This document shows, in pieces, positions 33,701 to 45,047 of a DNA stretch of 64,000 nucleotides. A program made the position numbers and the translations under genes. How positions within the stretch are numbered: the stretch's first letter is position 1; each line of letters opens with the position of its first letter. The notes under the pieces are model-generated. The model saw nothing but the letters and a program-made list of their open reading frames with translations, was not told where the DNA came from and ran no database searches. Origin of the DNA: Neonectria sp. B-13 (lineage: Eukaryota; Ascomycota; Sordariomycetes; Hypocreales; Nectriaceae); the NCBI GenBank assembly GCA_002682825.1, contig NOKP01000021.1, positions 682,001-746,000 of the forward strand, given 5' to 3'.

Positions 33701-35016
33701 TGTGGCGAATCTTAGGTGTCTGTAGCTTGGTGGCCGAAGAAAAGGTCTCAGCGCTGCAAATGAACAATTACGAGTAGTTCAGAGCATGAGCGAAGGTAAG
33801 TTGGTGAATTAAAGCCCAGTACTGATGTGAATTATTTATCTGTAAAGGAATTAACCGTTGTGGTTGTGCAATATTGATGATAGACGTCATATCGGAACCA
33901 TCGCTCCGCCGGTACTTCGTATACGTCACAGATCCGCACGTTTACTCGAACACTTCATCACCATGACACCATATCTAAGGGAGTGAATCTTGGAATCCCA
34001 ATTGTACAACATGACGAAGAGGGAACATCATCATCACGATTCTCCAGGGTTACGGAACGCGGTCAGCCCAGTATTGAGCTTTTTAAACACCCGAAATGCT
34101 ATCCAAATGAGAAACTCTTTCATTTGCTGACTTCAGACATCGGGGAGCGTGAAAAAGTGCGCTGTTGGGATTTATGCATCATCATGTCGTCATCGCTGGC
34201 GGTGCAGGCATTGATTCATCGCTTGTGATATCGATTGCATTGCTGCGTAAGCTTGCCCACTCCCCGAATAATTAGCCAATAAGTTCATCCTGGAATGTTC
34301 TATGATGTTCGGCATGGGCTTTTGAGGTGCAACGGAAGGGAATCTCAATCTGTCATGTCCAAGTCTGCATCGCAACCCGAACCAGGGCAGCCAGCTTCCC
34401 GTGCAGATTAAACTAGGGCCCTGCAGATCCACTAGACTAGAACGCGCCCTGACCAGCGACTGGAGAACAGACCTCCCTGTCGCTCTGGAAGGCGTACGGA
34501 CAGAACACTGCCAAATTACCAGACGCGTCCAAAGCGTCAATCCGCGTGGTACTCCGCGTCCCCAAAACATCGTGGAAACGCGGGCCGAGTGTGTCTCTGC
34601 CATTAACTTTAATCGTACTGTCAAGTAGTGGACAGATTCTAAATTCCAAGAGTCAGTTATCGCGTCTCTCATTTCCACTTCCTCATCAGGGTAGTACAGC
34701 TTCAAGTGATCCACTTAACAATCCCCGCTTCAGCACCTCGCGACCAATTACCCTGGACCAATTCGTCGATATCTCGGCAGTGTCAATCTAGAGGTCAACA
34801 CCTGACTCTGAGGTGGAGGTGGTGAATGTTGCAGCAGACTAGATACCAATAAGGTAACCCAAAGAGATCAATGAAATGGTCTCTCATCCACATTGCCAAA
34901 TTCAGAAGCGGGGACAAGTATCCCCAGAATTGATATATACCTTTGGTCTGTCCGCACTCACTTGGCTCCAAGCAAAATCTCCTCCCTCGCAATCATCAAG
35001 ATATTCCCATTTCAAC
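33701..35016. other. intergenic, with an unrecognised minus-strand open frame
   Basis: About 1.3 kb. A frame at 34190-34714 and another at 34437-34649, both minus, read like eroded protein but match nothing I know. The right end is the amine oxidase promoter. Confidence 0.35.
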
Positions 35017-36518
35017 ATGTTCGACTTAATCGTGATCGGTGCTGGTTTGAGTGGCCTCCAGGCCGCTTACTCTGCCCAACAGGCAGGGTTGTCTGTTGCG
35101 GTCGTTGAGGCAAGAGATCGAGTTGGTGGGAAGACTTGGAGCGTGCCTCTGGCTTCCGGTCGTGGCTACGCAGACCTAGGTGCTGCGTGGGTCAACGATA
35201 CAACGCAGAAGAGAATTTGGGCGTACGCCCAGAAGTTCAACCTGGAGGTGGTGAAGCAACGACTGGAAGGAACTGCAGTCATGCAGGTTTCCAAAGGCAA
35301 CAGGATCGAGTATCCTTTTGGAATCACGCCAGAGGTGAGTAACTTGCAACATCCACGCATCGATTCGACTCCAAAACCCCACTAACAAACTGTCGCCAGT
35401 TTTCGCCCGAAGAGAAGGCAAATCTGGAGTATATTCGTGACCACATCCAGGCCGAGTCGCTGAAGCCCGGGCCTCCACGTGTCGAGGACGACAGCGTCTC
35501 TCTGGATCAATACGTCCGAAACCTTGGAGCGGGTCCCAAGACTATCCAGATGATTAATATATGGGTCAACGTCATGCATGGCTTGGAGTCTACCGAGGAG
35601 ACGGCGGCTTTCTTCATTGACTACTGTCGACGCAACGGAGGCCTTTTCTCCATCCGAGCAGATGACTACACGGGAGGCAACTACTTGCGCTTTCACGCAG
35701 GTTAGTACTGGACCTTGTCTTGAAAAGGGTTCATGTCACAAACTAATCGCTACACACCAGGCGCGCAGTCAATTGCTTCAGGTCTCGCTGACCTGATCGG
35801 TCACAGTCACATACATTTATCGCAACCCGTTACATCCATTGAGAACCGGAAAACCCACACCACCATTATCACAACAACAGGCACAACTTTCACCGCCAGA
35901 AAGTGCATCGTCTCTATTCCCAGCGCCATGTACAAGTCGTTGAACTTCTCACCAGCTCTTCCAGCCCCAGTACGGGACATCACGGACTCGTCCAAGCTCG
36001 GGCACTACAACAAAGCCATCGTTTGCTACGATCGGCCTTGGTGGAGGGACTTGGGCTACAATGGATTTTTCATGAGCTACGAGGGCCCTGTGACGCTAGC
36101 TCGCGATACCAGCGTGGATGAGAAGCGCAACTATTCCCTTACCTGCTTTGTCAACGGCCGGAAGGGCGAGGCATGGAGCAAGCTCCATCCCCATGAGCGT
36201 CGAAGGGTCGTGCTAGAGCAAATTGCTGAGGCCTTTAATGTGGATGTCGACTCCGAAGCGTTCCGCCCGATCGAAATGTTTGAGCAGATTTGGAAGCATG
36301 AAGAGTTTAGCCAAGGAGCCCTTGCCCCCATCACGGCGCTTGGGCATTACACTAAATACGCATCGGTGTACGGTAAACCTATTGGAAACATCCACTTTGT
36401 GGGAACTGAGTACTCGACGGAGTGGAAAGGCTACATGGAAGGGGCACTTTGTTCCGGAGAGCAAGGTGCTAAGGAGGTTGTCGACGCGGTCCAGGTTTCT
36501 CCCAGAGCTATGCTCTAG
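35017..36518 (+). CDS. flavin amine oxidase, amino-polyol/monoamine type
   Basis: Three exons give about 460 residues. The N-terminal Rossmann motif is DLIVIGAGLSGLQAAYSAQQ, then VVEARDRVGGKT and DLGAAWVND. The C-terminal FAD segment is IHFVGTEYSTEWKGYMEGAL. The overall pattern (DLGAAWxND, PWWR, ARDTS, WKGYMEGA) is the one I associate with the amino-polyol amine oxidase of Exophiala that deaminates hydrolysed fumonisin, more than with animal MAO-A/B. The Cys that binds FAD covalently in MAO is absent; the region reads SQGALAPITALGHYTKY. So FAD is probably held non-covalently. The enzyme would oxidise a primary amine to aldehyde, ammonia and H2O2. It is convergent with a Zn2Cys6 gene. The start at 35017 begins the family sequence almost at once. 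Confidence 0.88.
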
Positions 36519-36647
36519 ACTGCTCAAAACGTGGCTGTGCCGGAATAACTAGGAGCAAGTTAACAAGAAATGGACAGTCTAATTTAGCTATATGGGCTTG
36601 ATAAGTACAAATAAAATAAAACAAATCTACTGCATGCAGCAACCCAA

Positions 36648-38274
36648 CTACATGATGAAGACTTGGGGCTCTGGAAGCAGTGTTGGCCAGTCCTCGTTGG
36701 TAGTTTGTGCCCAAATCTTCCTCAGAAGCTCCAGACCCCTTAGGATATTGGAAAACCCATTGCGTTGATATTGCCTCTCCAGGAACTGTTCAAAGACTTG
36801 CTGGTGCTCAGGTGAAGTACATTCTGACGCGGCTATAAATACCGGCCAGATAAGCACATGTTCGCCCGGTGACCCCTCTGGAAACGCCTGGATTGATGTG
36901 ACAAAGCGGTCAATTGTTCCATTCGATGTCGTACTCACACCTCCCGAGAGCACCCGATCGAGGTATATGTCGAATGCTTGTTGTCTGAGATGGGCGATCG
37001 CCTCAAACATGAGTGACTTCTGAGGGTGAAGCCGGTCATAGTAGTAGAGACAATCGAAACTTTCCCGTGCCCGATATATTAGTGCATACAACCCAGCGTC
37101 TTGGCTGAGTAGGGGAGCTGCGTAGACGCGTAATCTGTTTCAATGAGCATGAACTTGGAAAAATAGCATCAAGCAGGCTAAGGCTTACTTGCGGATTTGC
37201 CGTAAAGAAAAGTTGGCCATCTCCCCTCCATCGAGTAGCCCGTTCTCACCTCCCACGGCGTCGAGGGCAGATTCTAGCATCTGAAATATTATGGGAAAGT
37301 CTGAGCATCCATTTATCATGACAGCAACGAGAAGAACGACTATGGCCAGTATGATGACCTGCTTCGTCTTTTTGTCGCATTCGGTCAAGTCTCTCATTTG
37401 TTGTAGTTCCCGAATCGCTCGTCCGTACAGTCTGTGCGGATCAGCGATGCTTTGGCTGGCGTCTCTTCCTGTGAGATGAAATGCTGATGCAGCCAGCACG
37501 GCACTCATAATCACCTGCTCGGTACGTGCCATCGGAAGAATCAGGTGTCGCCATCCATTGTTGGCGTCGTCAACAACTACCATTTCAGGGGCGATGTTGT
37601 TCGAAACTTAAGGATGACTGTTACTCACGTTGTCTTCTGGGGCTCGGGGAGTATAAACGCAGCTTACAATGTGCGAGGAGGAATTCCATATGTGGTTCGA
37701 ATTGACCGAAGCAGAACCTGGGTGACGAGAGTGTTGATAACTGTGTTGGATCCGTAGTTACTGCCGAATCATCCTCAATATCGGAATTGACGCAAGTGAT
37801 GTAGCTGGAGGGCGAAGGAGCAAGTTGCAAGATGGAGAAAAGTGCCCAGTCGAAAGGCGCGTCGTCACCTTCGGTCGGGACTGCGTTGGACAATGGAATG
37901 TCTAGGGTTGCTTTGGCGTTTGTGTCTAAGTCATTTGACTCACATAGAACAGCGTCTTCGATCAATTCTAGAGCCACTGTAGAAGGCGGACTGTTGCGGC
38001 AAGGCGAGAGAGCATGGCTTCTCTTCTTCGCCGGCTTCGGTGCCTGTGGGAGACCATCACGAAATCGAAATTTGATTTCAAAACCACTGCAAGATATGCC
38101 TTTCGAAACACACTTGAAGCAGCTTGGTCTGGTCCCATCGCAATTGATTCGGCGCTGGGAGCATTCGTAACAGCCTGCATGTTTGTAAGTTTCTCGTCTT
38201 TTGGATGCTCTCTGATGGTTTGACCCAACCCCACCTTTCACTTTCGGGATGTACGAGCGCTTTCTACGTGTCAT
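36648..38274 (-). CDS. Zn2Cys6 transcription factor (fungal_trans_2 type)
   Basis: Three exons give about 490 residues. The zinc cluster is near residues 35-62 (CYECSQRRINCD, PSCFKCVSKGISCSG), preceded by basic KRRETYKHAG. The first intron (GTAAGC to AG before TTTCGAAC) joins EFLLAH to FSNNIAPEM, and the second removes about 55 bases before LRVYAAPLL. The remaining sequence is the helical PF11951-type domain (TEQVIMSAVLAASAFHL, LYALIYRARESFDCLYYY, GEHVLIWPVFIAASEC, FSNILRGLELLRKIW) found in sterol and acriflavine-type regulators. It ends 130 bases from the amine oxidase stop, on the opposite strand, and may regulate that gene, though this is only proximity. Confidence 0.88.
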
Positions 38275-39658
38275 TATTTTGGCTTGACGTCTTCGTCATC
38301 TCGAAAGAGACCACAGCAAACGAGGAGAATGATGATATGAGGTGATCGGCGCAGGATGCCAGTGTTGTCTCGGATGAACAATTGTTGCATAAACTGGGGA
38401 GAGAAAATAGATGGTAACAATTTGGAGTCTTTGTCCGTATCGACATCGGCGTGATCTGACCCCGCACGATAGCGACGAGACTACTGCGGTAGTTTGCTTG
38501 CGCTATTCCAATTGTAGAAATTTTAATGAGAGCACCAACCCAATCACTGGCTGGGAATACCTCCCTACTGATGCACTCCCGGGAATCGTTCTCGATGCCG
38601 CTTCAAAGGCCTGGCCCGTTGCTCTTCATTTGGAGTATAAGACAAGGTTGACTGTCCCGCGCTGGCAGGCACTTTCTCTTGTCTCTCCGCGGCAAGAGTC
38701 ATGGACGCTCTTCGCTGCCTGCTTGGAGTTGAAGCTCCGAAAGAATTACTCACAGCTCGGCTGTTGGCGCCTGTCCGTAGTAAGTGTCCCATTATCTGGT
38801 TGGGAGTGAAGTCTGTGCTAAGGTGTGTTGTTCTGTTATGTGTGAATGCTTCGTTTTCCCTCACTGTTCTTGGGGCCAATTTGGTTTCTGTGCCTTACGT
38901 AGTGATTTGTTTAGCCCGACGATAAGAGTCAGTTAGCACTAGGCGACCGTTACAGTGGTGAACGTGATGGAATTAATAGGGCAATGGACTTCAACCTGGG
39001 GAAATCAAGACCCTTAGTGTGAGCAAGGCATCGTCATTAATCCGTGATCCGTTTACAATTCTCTGGTCTTGACTGTGCCCACAGCTGAAAATCACCACGT
39101 GGTCTTGCGATCTGGCTTCCCTGAACTCATCAAGGGGGATGTTTAAAGAGATGAGTGTAACGCGTGAAGCCATCTGATTGGCCAATAGATAATGCAACAA
39201 TGGTTCGTGGTCCGTGATGCTAAACAGGGGACTGGGAGACCCCCTGCTCCGGGTTCCGGATCTATTGCCTGCACATGTTTTGGCTTGACAAGGACGCGAC
39301 AGTTGGGTGACAGTTCGCGTCTACTGCGCAGTTAGGCTAGGCAGACGGTTACAAACCTTAGGGTGGCTTCATCCGAGCAGATAGCTAGGCTAGCTATGCT
39401 CGGGGGTGTGCCGGAAGCGTGCCCCTCAGACCTTAATCCTGACTCGTGCGGGTTCTAGACGGAAGCCAGCATCGGCCGGTTGTGCCAAGCAACAAAGCCC
39501 CTGCATGTCCACAGTGATCCAGTTAAGAAGGGTGGATAAAAACACACAGTAGGGTGCAAGTCTTTGAAGCTGAACATCCACTCGTTCTCGACCTTCTAAA
39601 CTTCAAGATCGCTTCGCTTCTCCCATTGATGAGCATCTGGCCGTGAATGTGATAGATC
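38275..39658. other. intergenic, about 1.4 kb
   Basis: Divergent promoter region between the transcription factor and the seven-helix protein. The frame at 38411-38809 (plus) has no family resemblance. Nothing else recognised. Confidence 0.4.
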
Positions 39659-41052
39659 ATGGCTCCTCCAACCCCCGGGCCTGCCGTGGTTCTTGTTCGT
39701 CTCACTTTCTCACAAATCTCAAGTCCAACACGTGTTTATGCATTCACTAATCATGCCCTCTCAACTAGGCCTCCCAATGGATTCTAATCGCAATCGCCGC
39801 CGGCGTTGTGGTCGCTCGTGTCTACCTCCGACTTAAGATTCAGAAACGCAAGATATTAAGCAGCGATGTTCTCATGTGCGCTGCTTGGGTTACCGCCGTC
39901 GTTACAGCCTCGTTCGACATCAAGTTCGCCAAGTTGGGCGCGCTAGATCCCGAGATCAAAACAAACCTAGTTGGATACAACGGGACTGCGGACGAAATAT
40001 CCCTGATACTCCAGGTGAGAATGCACATTGCTCGGAGAGACACGCCGTGGTGGCTGATGCAGATGGTATTAGTTGTCCTGGGTCAGCAACATCCCGTTTT
40101 ATACGACGCTTTATCTATGCAAAGCTGCGCTGCTCGCAGTATATCTGCAAGTGTTTCCGAAGTTCATGGTCAAGCGGAGAATCTTCCTCTGGTCTACGGT
40201 CGCCTTCGTTGCCCTCTCTTACACTACCAGCATCTTGATGGTCTGTTGCAGCTGTATCCCGATCAATAAGAACTGGTATGGTGCTCATCGTCTAACTCGA
40301 GCATCGAATGTCCGAGAACACCTACACAACGGTGCTAACATGTGGCAGGTCTCTCGACCCCGACGTAACATGCCCAACTGGTAAGGATAAGTTGGTCTTC
40401 CGAGTCGGCTGGGCGCTGCATTTCGCTGGAGATCTTCAAAGTAAGCACAAACCGAACAAATTGGCGAGGTTTCGATCCCTAACGGCATGTAGTCTTTGCG
40501 CTGCCATGGCTCATCGTCCCCGGACTGCAAATGAAGCGGAACCTCAAGGTGGGCGTATACTGCACGTTTCTTCTTGGCATTATCAACATAATATTCTGCC
40601 TTGTTCGCTTCATTACGATCGAAAAATCGGTGTTTCAGAATTCTATTCCGCTCAGTTTGGTCGGTAAGTACCACGAATCCATTCTGAGCCTTGTGGGTGA
40701 TGGTCTAACCTGGAACGCCTTGCTAGAGCTCTGGAGTTCTCTCGATTGCAACATCGGCCTTGTAATAGCCGGCTTGCCATCCTTGCGCCCATACTTCCGA
40801 ACCAAACCTGGGTCGGACTACCCTTCCCACTCGAATGGCTACTCCAAATCGGCACCTACGAGGCCAACAGACGGGTTCAAGATGATCAGTGAAACCTACC
40901 CAGGGCAGGCTACCCGGCCCGCTAACAAGAAGCGCTCGCCTCATATCTCATCATCGAACTCGAACGGTTTTGACGACGATCTATGGGAAGACGGAAAGAA
41001 GAGCAACGCCAGCGATATCGAGCTGGTCCACGTAAATCCAATGCAGAAATGA
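39659..41052 (+). CDS. SAT4/PTH11-type seven-transmembrane rhodopsin-like protein
   Basis: About six exons. The first codes only for MAPPTPGPA and splices to ASQWILIAIAAGVVVARVYL, the first helix. Further helices include VLMCAAWVTAVVTASFDIKF, FYTTLYLCKAALLAVYLQVF, FLWSTVAFVALSYTTSILMV, FALPWLIVPGLQMKRNLKVG and FLLGIINIIFCLVRFITI. The ELWSSLDCNIGLVIAGLPSL stretch is the last helix and matches the family's WxxIExNxGIIxAxLPxLRP pattern, with D-C in place of E-x. A hydrophilic Ser/Asp-rich tail follows (NKKRSPHISSSNSNGFDDDL). These plasma-membrane proteins are receptor-like and expanded in plant- and surface-interacting fungi. The ligand is unknown. No CFEM domain is present. Confidence 0.87.
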
Positions 41053-42288
41053 TTTTCCTTGGCGATAAGAATTAGATGGCCCGGATAATCATCCTACAGG
41101 CCAGGGGATCTGCAACGAATAGGCAAGTACAGGGGTATATAGGGAAGAGTTAGCCCAAATAGGCTGGTATAGACGACAAGGCGGAACTGGCGACGGGAAT
41201 AAGTAGCCTGATTCGAAGCTAGAGCTATGCCACTTTTGCTGAGCAGTCCTGATTAATGCGGAAACAACAACGCTAATGGAAATTGAGCCCTCGGGATGGG
41301 ACCAGGACCTGGAAAGGCATTGCATTGTTGTGCTACCTGGCGCTCGGGGCGCCTCCGTCACCCTTGCAGCAAGTGTTGCCATCAATCAGACATGACCAAG
41401 TTAAAAGCATACATCGTATGCTAAGCGTCAGCAGCATGACTTCAGCCGAGAATTCCAACCGGTTGAGATTGGCTTGGTTCCTGGACAACAAATGACAAAA
41501 CTGGAGGCAATCGTGGCTTTCCGCCATTGATTTGCGGACGTTGAAAGTGTTGCAAGAGTTAGTGCCTGAGATAATTAGGTTGTGACGATGAAGCTTGACT
41601 GGCTTTCGTTCATCCATTCCAGCGAAACCGCTTCCCGCTGTTTTCGGCTTCGTCGCCGAGAATGACCTGAACTGTGTGCGCTAGAAAACGCAGCCAAGGC
41701 CGCCTTCCTCATCAGGCAAGTTCATACGGTACTTGTTGATTCATCCCTGGAGATGGGATGCCGCAAATAGGCAACCGGTGGATATTGGAAGAGCTCGGAG
41801 GACGTATTTATGAGCTAAACAAGGTACAGAATAGGTTGAGCTGACACTGCGCTTTGCTTTTCCCCTGTGGTGCGTTAGATCGTCGCCATCTTATGATAAG
41901 GGTCTAGACTCATCTCAATAAAAAGCTTAATTCAATCACACCATTTCAGTCACACGTACTCCCCTGTCACACCGAAATGCTACCACAACGGCTCGGAGGA
42001 CCTTGCTACTATCACACGTTCTCTGGTGTTGTTTCGCCATGTTAAATGCATAGCGCACTTTCATTTGGATCCAGGGCGATTGCAACACCCGATCAATTCA
42101 TGGCCTGATGGCCTGAAAACATCCCGACGGCTAGACGGCTAGATCGATAGCAATATAAAGCCGTTCCTGCTATATCTTGATCAGTACTAAATAGCTGCAC
42201 ATATCGCAGTGAGACAATTCGCGCGCACCATCAATTGGAATTAAGCTATACCACTTAATTGACCATCGATAATACTGTACTAGTGTAC
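41053..42288. other. intergenic, about 1.2 kb
   Basis: 3' regions of two convergent genes. No gene or repeat recognised. Confidence 0.4.
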
Positions 42289-43463
42289 CTAGCCCTCAAG
42301 TAAATCGAGGTCCAGGACCATGAGACCACCAGGTACAACAAATGAGGCATTGTACGGCAACACAGTCAGCCCCCCATTGTACGTTACGTACAAACTTCTC
42401 TTCGTACCCTTGGTTCTCCCGAACTGAGCCGATGTTGCTCCAGGCAAGGTCTGAGATGGTGCTACACCGCCAATTACATGCGATAGCTCATTGGTGTTTA
42501 AATCCAGTTTGAAGAGTTGCCCCTCGGGGTCCGCCGTGACGTATAACTAAAAGTCGTTCAGCACTTCACGATCTACTCAGGGTGATACATGATTGGAAAA
42601 CTTACAGCATCTTGACAAATTGCAAAATCGTCAAAGATGACGTCTTTGGTGGCGAGAATTTGGGCATGCCCGGTTGAGAGACCGGTACTGGGATTAATTG
42701 GGATACCTGAACATTATACGTTAGATACTAGTATGCTGCGAGATGGTTGCTCAGACTTACTGGCCATGAAACCCCGAGCTGAGTTGGCAAAATATGCGAC
42801 AGTTCCTTGCTCATTGATCTGTAAGCCGTTGATGCCAATTGGCAGTGTAGCATTTGCCGGATGGGTCAGTAATTCATCCCGGATGGCTACTTCCGTGTCG
42901 CCAGTATCAAAGTTGATCCGATAAATGACACCATTGATTGAGTCGCTAACAAGCCCGTATTCCGTCCCTGGCACGGCGCTGAATCCGTTTGCGAAACCAG
43001 CATTGAATGATGTCAGGAGTTGCGCCCGCGGATCTTCCAAGTTCAAATCAATGGTATAGATGTCAATAGTCCCACCTCGCAGGACGAGACTGTGGTTCGT
43101 CTGGTCATATCGTGTGGGTCCTACGATAAAGGCAAAGACATCTGGGGTGATCTCTGTGATACCAGCGAGCGATTTTTCCCGCGCGTACTGTGGGAATTCG
43201 GCTAGAAGTCTGGGAGTTGGCTTCTTCTCAGAAGGGTCAATTTCGTAAAGCCTAGGGCAATCGTCGTATCTGGTAATGAGAACGTTTCCATTGCAACGGA
43301 CGCGGAGATTCTCGATCCATGTCTCCTGCTCAAATTCGTATACGGTAGTGAGCGGCCGAGGCGTGGGATGATGAATTGACCCTGGGTGTGGTAGTGAACA
43401 GGCAAGAGGAAGAAAACTGGCCAAGATAATGGCGGCGAGACGGAAAAGGGAGTTCTTGACCAT
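42289..43463 (-). CDS. secreted six-bladed beta-propeller (SMP-30/lactonase-like)
   Basis: Three exons give about 355 residues. The signal peptide is about MVKNSLFRLAAIILASFLPLAC. The mature protein begins with TTVYEFEQETWIENLRVRCN and shows repeated strand motifs such as GNVLITRYD, AGITEITPDVFAFI, NGFSAVPGTEYGLVSDSING and GINGLQINEQGTVAYFANSA, followed after introns by DDFAICQDALYVTADPEGQL and SLYVTYNGG. This is the fungal secreted SMP-30/gluconolactonase-like propeller. Similar proteins occur in secondary metabolite clusters, where some are lactonases or hetero-Diels-Alder-type helpers, but most are uncharacterised. Reading frame and splices are good; function is unproved. Confidence 0.8.
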
Positions 43464-45047
43464 TTTGAGCTGTTCACCTTTTGGCGGTGCTTATTTGATT
43501 AATGATGATGGAATGTTAAGCAACACTAGAAAGCTAGAAGCATCTTATAGGAAGCAGGCTCAATGCTAGCTGTATGCTGGGAGAAAGTGACGTTATTATA
43601 TGGCGTATTCATGTCACTGTACTCATTTCCAGTAGTAAACGGATGTCATCATTGTAAGGCATGACAGGTCAATGTGTAATCAATGGCGTCGCAATCTGAA
43701 ACGTAATTCTCGTCTAGAAGAAGTTCATAGCTCAACACTCAAACAAATGTCTTACTAATGATGAGGTAATAATGAAAGATGCACAGTCATCCATGGTATC
43801 CGATCTCCTATTGATCGACAGTTTGATCAACCTTGCAGAACCCAAGAGGTCCAAACTCTGGCCATAATTGTAGAATTACCATCGCTGCTCACGGCGACAT
43901 TACCAAAACGGGACTTCAACTCTGTGTTTTAACCGCCCCTCTACAGTATTTGTTGAGCCGCTTTCGACTGATCTAAAAAGATTTCTTCGCTATTCTCGAA
44001 ACTGTTAGACCACACTTTGCTGTCTGTTTAACGCTTTGTCGCGGAACCACGGCTTCGACTTCCAAAAATACCCCCGCCTTGTTCCCATCGGTGAATCTTG
44101 GGTTCGCTTGGCATCGTCAAGAACAAAGACTTGCTACGAGTTGTCAATACGAGATAATTGCTGTTAAACGCAACCTCAATTGATACAAATCTGCAACAGA
44201 TGGCACAAATGGGTAATGTGTTCGCTCAGATTGATATTCTACTGCGACGTGACGGCAAGCATATCAAAACCATTTAGAGGTTAAGTGTGGAATGCAAGCG
44301 TTCAATTTTCGTCGTCTTTGCACCCAGAGGGGAGAAAGTTTGAGTTGCGCCAAGAGAGAACATTTTTGTCGAAGCAGGCGCCCGTTTCGCCGGCTCCTCA
44401 GCCTACTGTCGTTCACCCGGGCGGAATTAGGTCGAACAATGATAGGCTGACTCAGGTATAAGAGCATATGCTAATCTTTACAGCTGTGGGACGAGAAACC
44501 AAGGTCTCTTCGACATAGAAGCAATATCGGAACGCATCCATCAGGGTGCAGTACTGTCAATCAAAGACTTAATTTTGAGTTAGGCAAGTCATTAACCCAT
44601 ATGTTGTTTAGGGGTTATTTCTGTAATTCAGGCGATAGACTATTCAAGCAGGGCCTTAATAGCGCCAGACAACCAGGAATTCCTTAGCTACCCTAATCAA
44701 CTCAATACAGTTTCAAATAATCATCTAACTCGTATTTCTTTCCTTTTAGACAGATTTATAAGATTAATACTCGTTCCTTCTAGTAGTATGAAGCAGTTTC
44801 GAAGAACAAGCACCCAACTGTTCGAATTAATGACGTCAGAAGCCGGACCCCAAATCTTGGTGCCGATATATCCGACTCACCGACCGTTACGTTACTTTCG
44901 CTCCGCAACTTGCCCCAATCTAGCGTCGCCGGACTTCGGATCACCCGGCCGGTGGGCTTGGCAAATCCGTCGGCCGGGGATGAGTACATGAGAAAATATT
45001 CCCGGCGATGAGTCTTTTCACATTCGTCATCTTCTCCATCGATCACG
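43464..45047. other. intergenic, about 1.6 kb
   Basis: Promoters of the propeller (left) and the MFS gene (right). No gene recognised. A GC-rich inverted repeat at 44944-44978 is listed separately. Confidence 0.4.
44944..44978. promoter_or_regulatory. inverted repeat CCCGGCCG...CGGCCGGG before MFS gene
   Basis: CCCGGCCG (44944-44951) and CGGCCGGG (44971-44978) are perfect inverted arms with a 19-base spacer, 70-104 bases before the MFS start codon in otherwise average sequence. It contains CGG triplets and could be a regulator site or a transcript hairpin. Function is inferred. Confidence 0.4.

Noticed and set aside
34190..34714. 174-codon minus-strand frame
   Set aside because: No recognisable motif, and an overlapping frame (34437-34649) looks equally coding-like; possibly an eroded gene but I cannot support a call.
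38411..38809. 132-codon plus-strand frame in the promoter of the second Zn2Cys6 factor
   Set aside because: Composition and sequence do not look like protein and no splice or family supports it.
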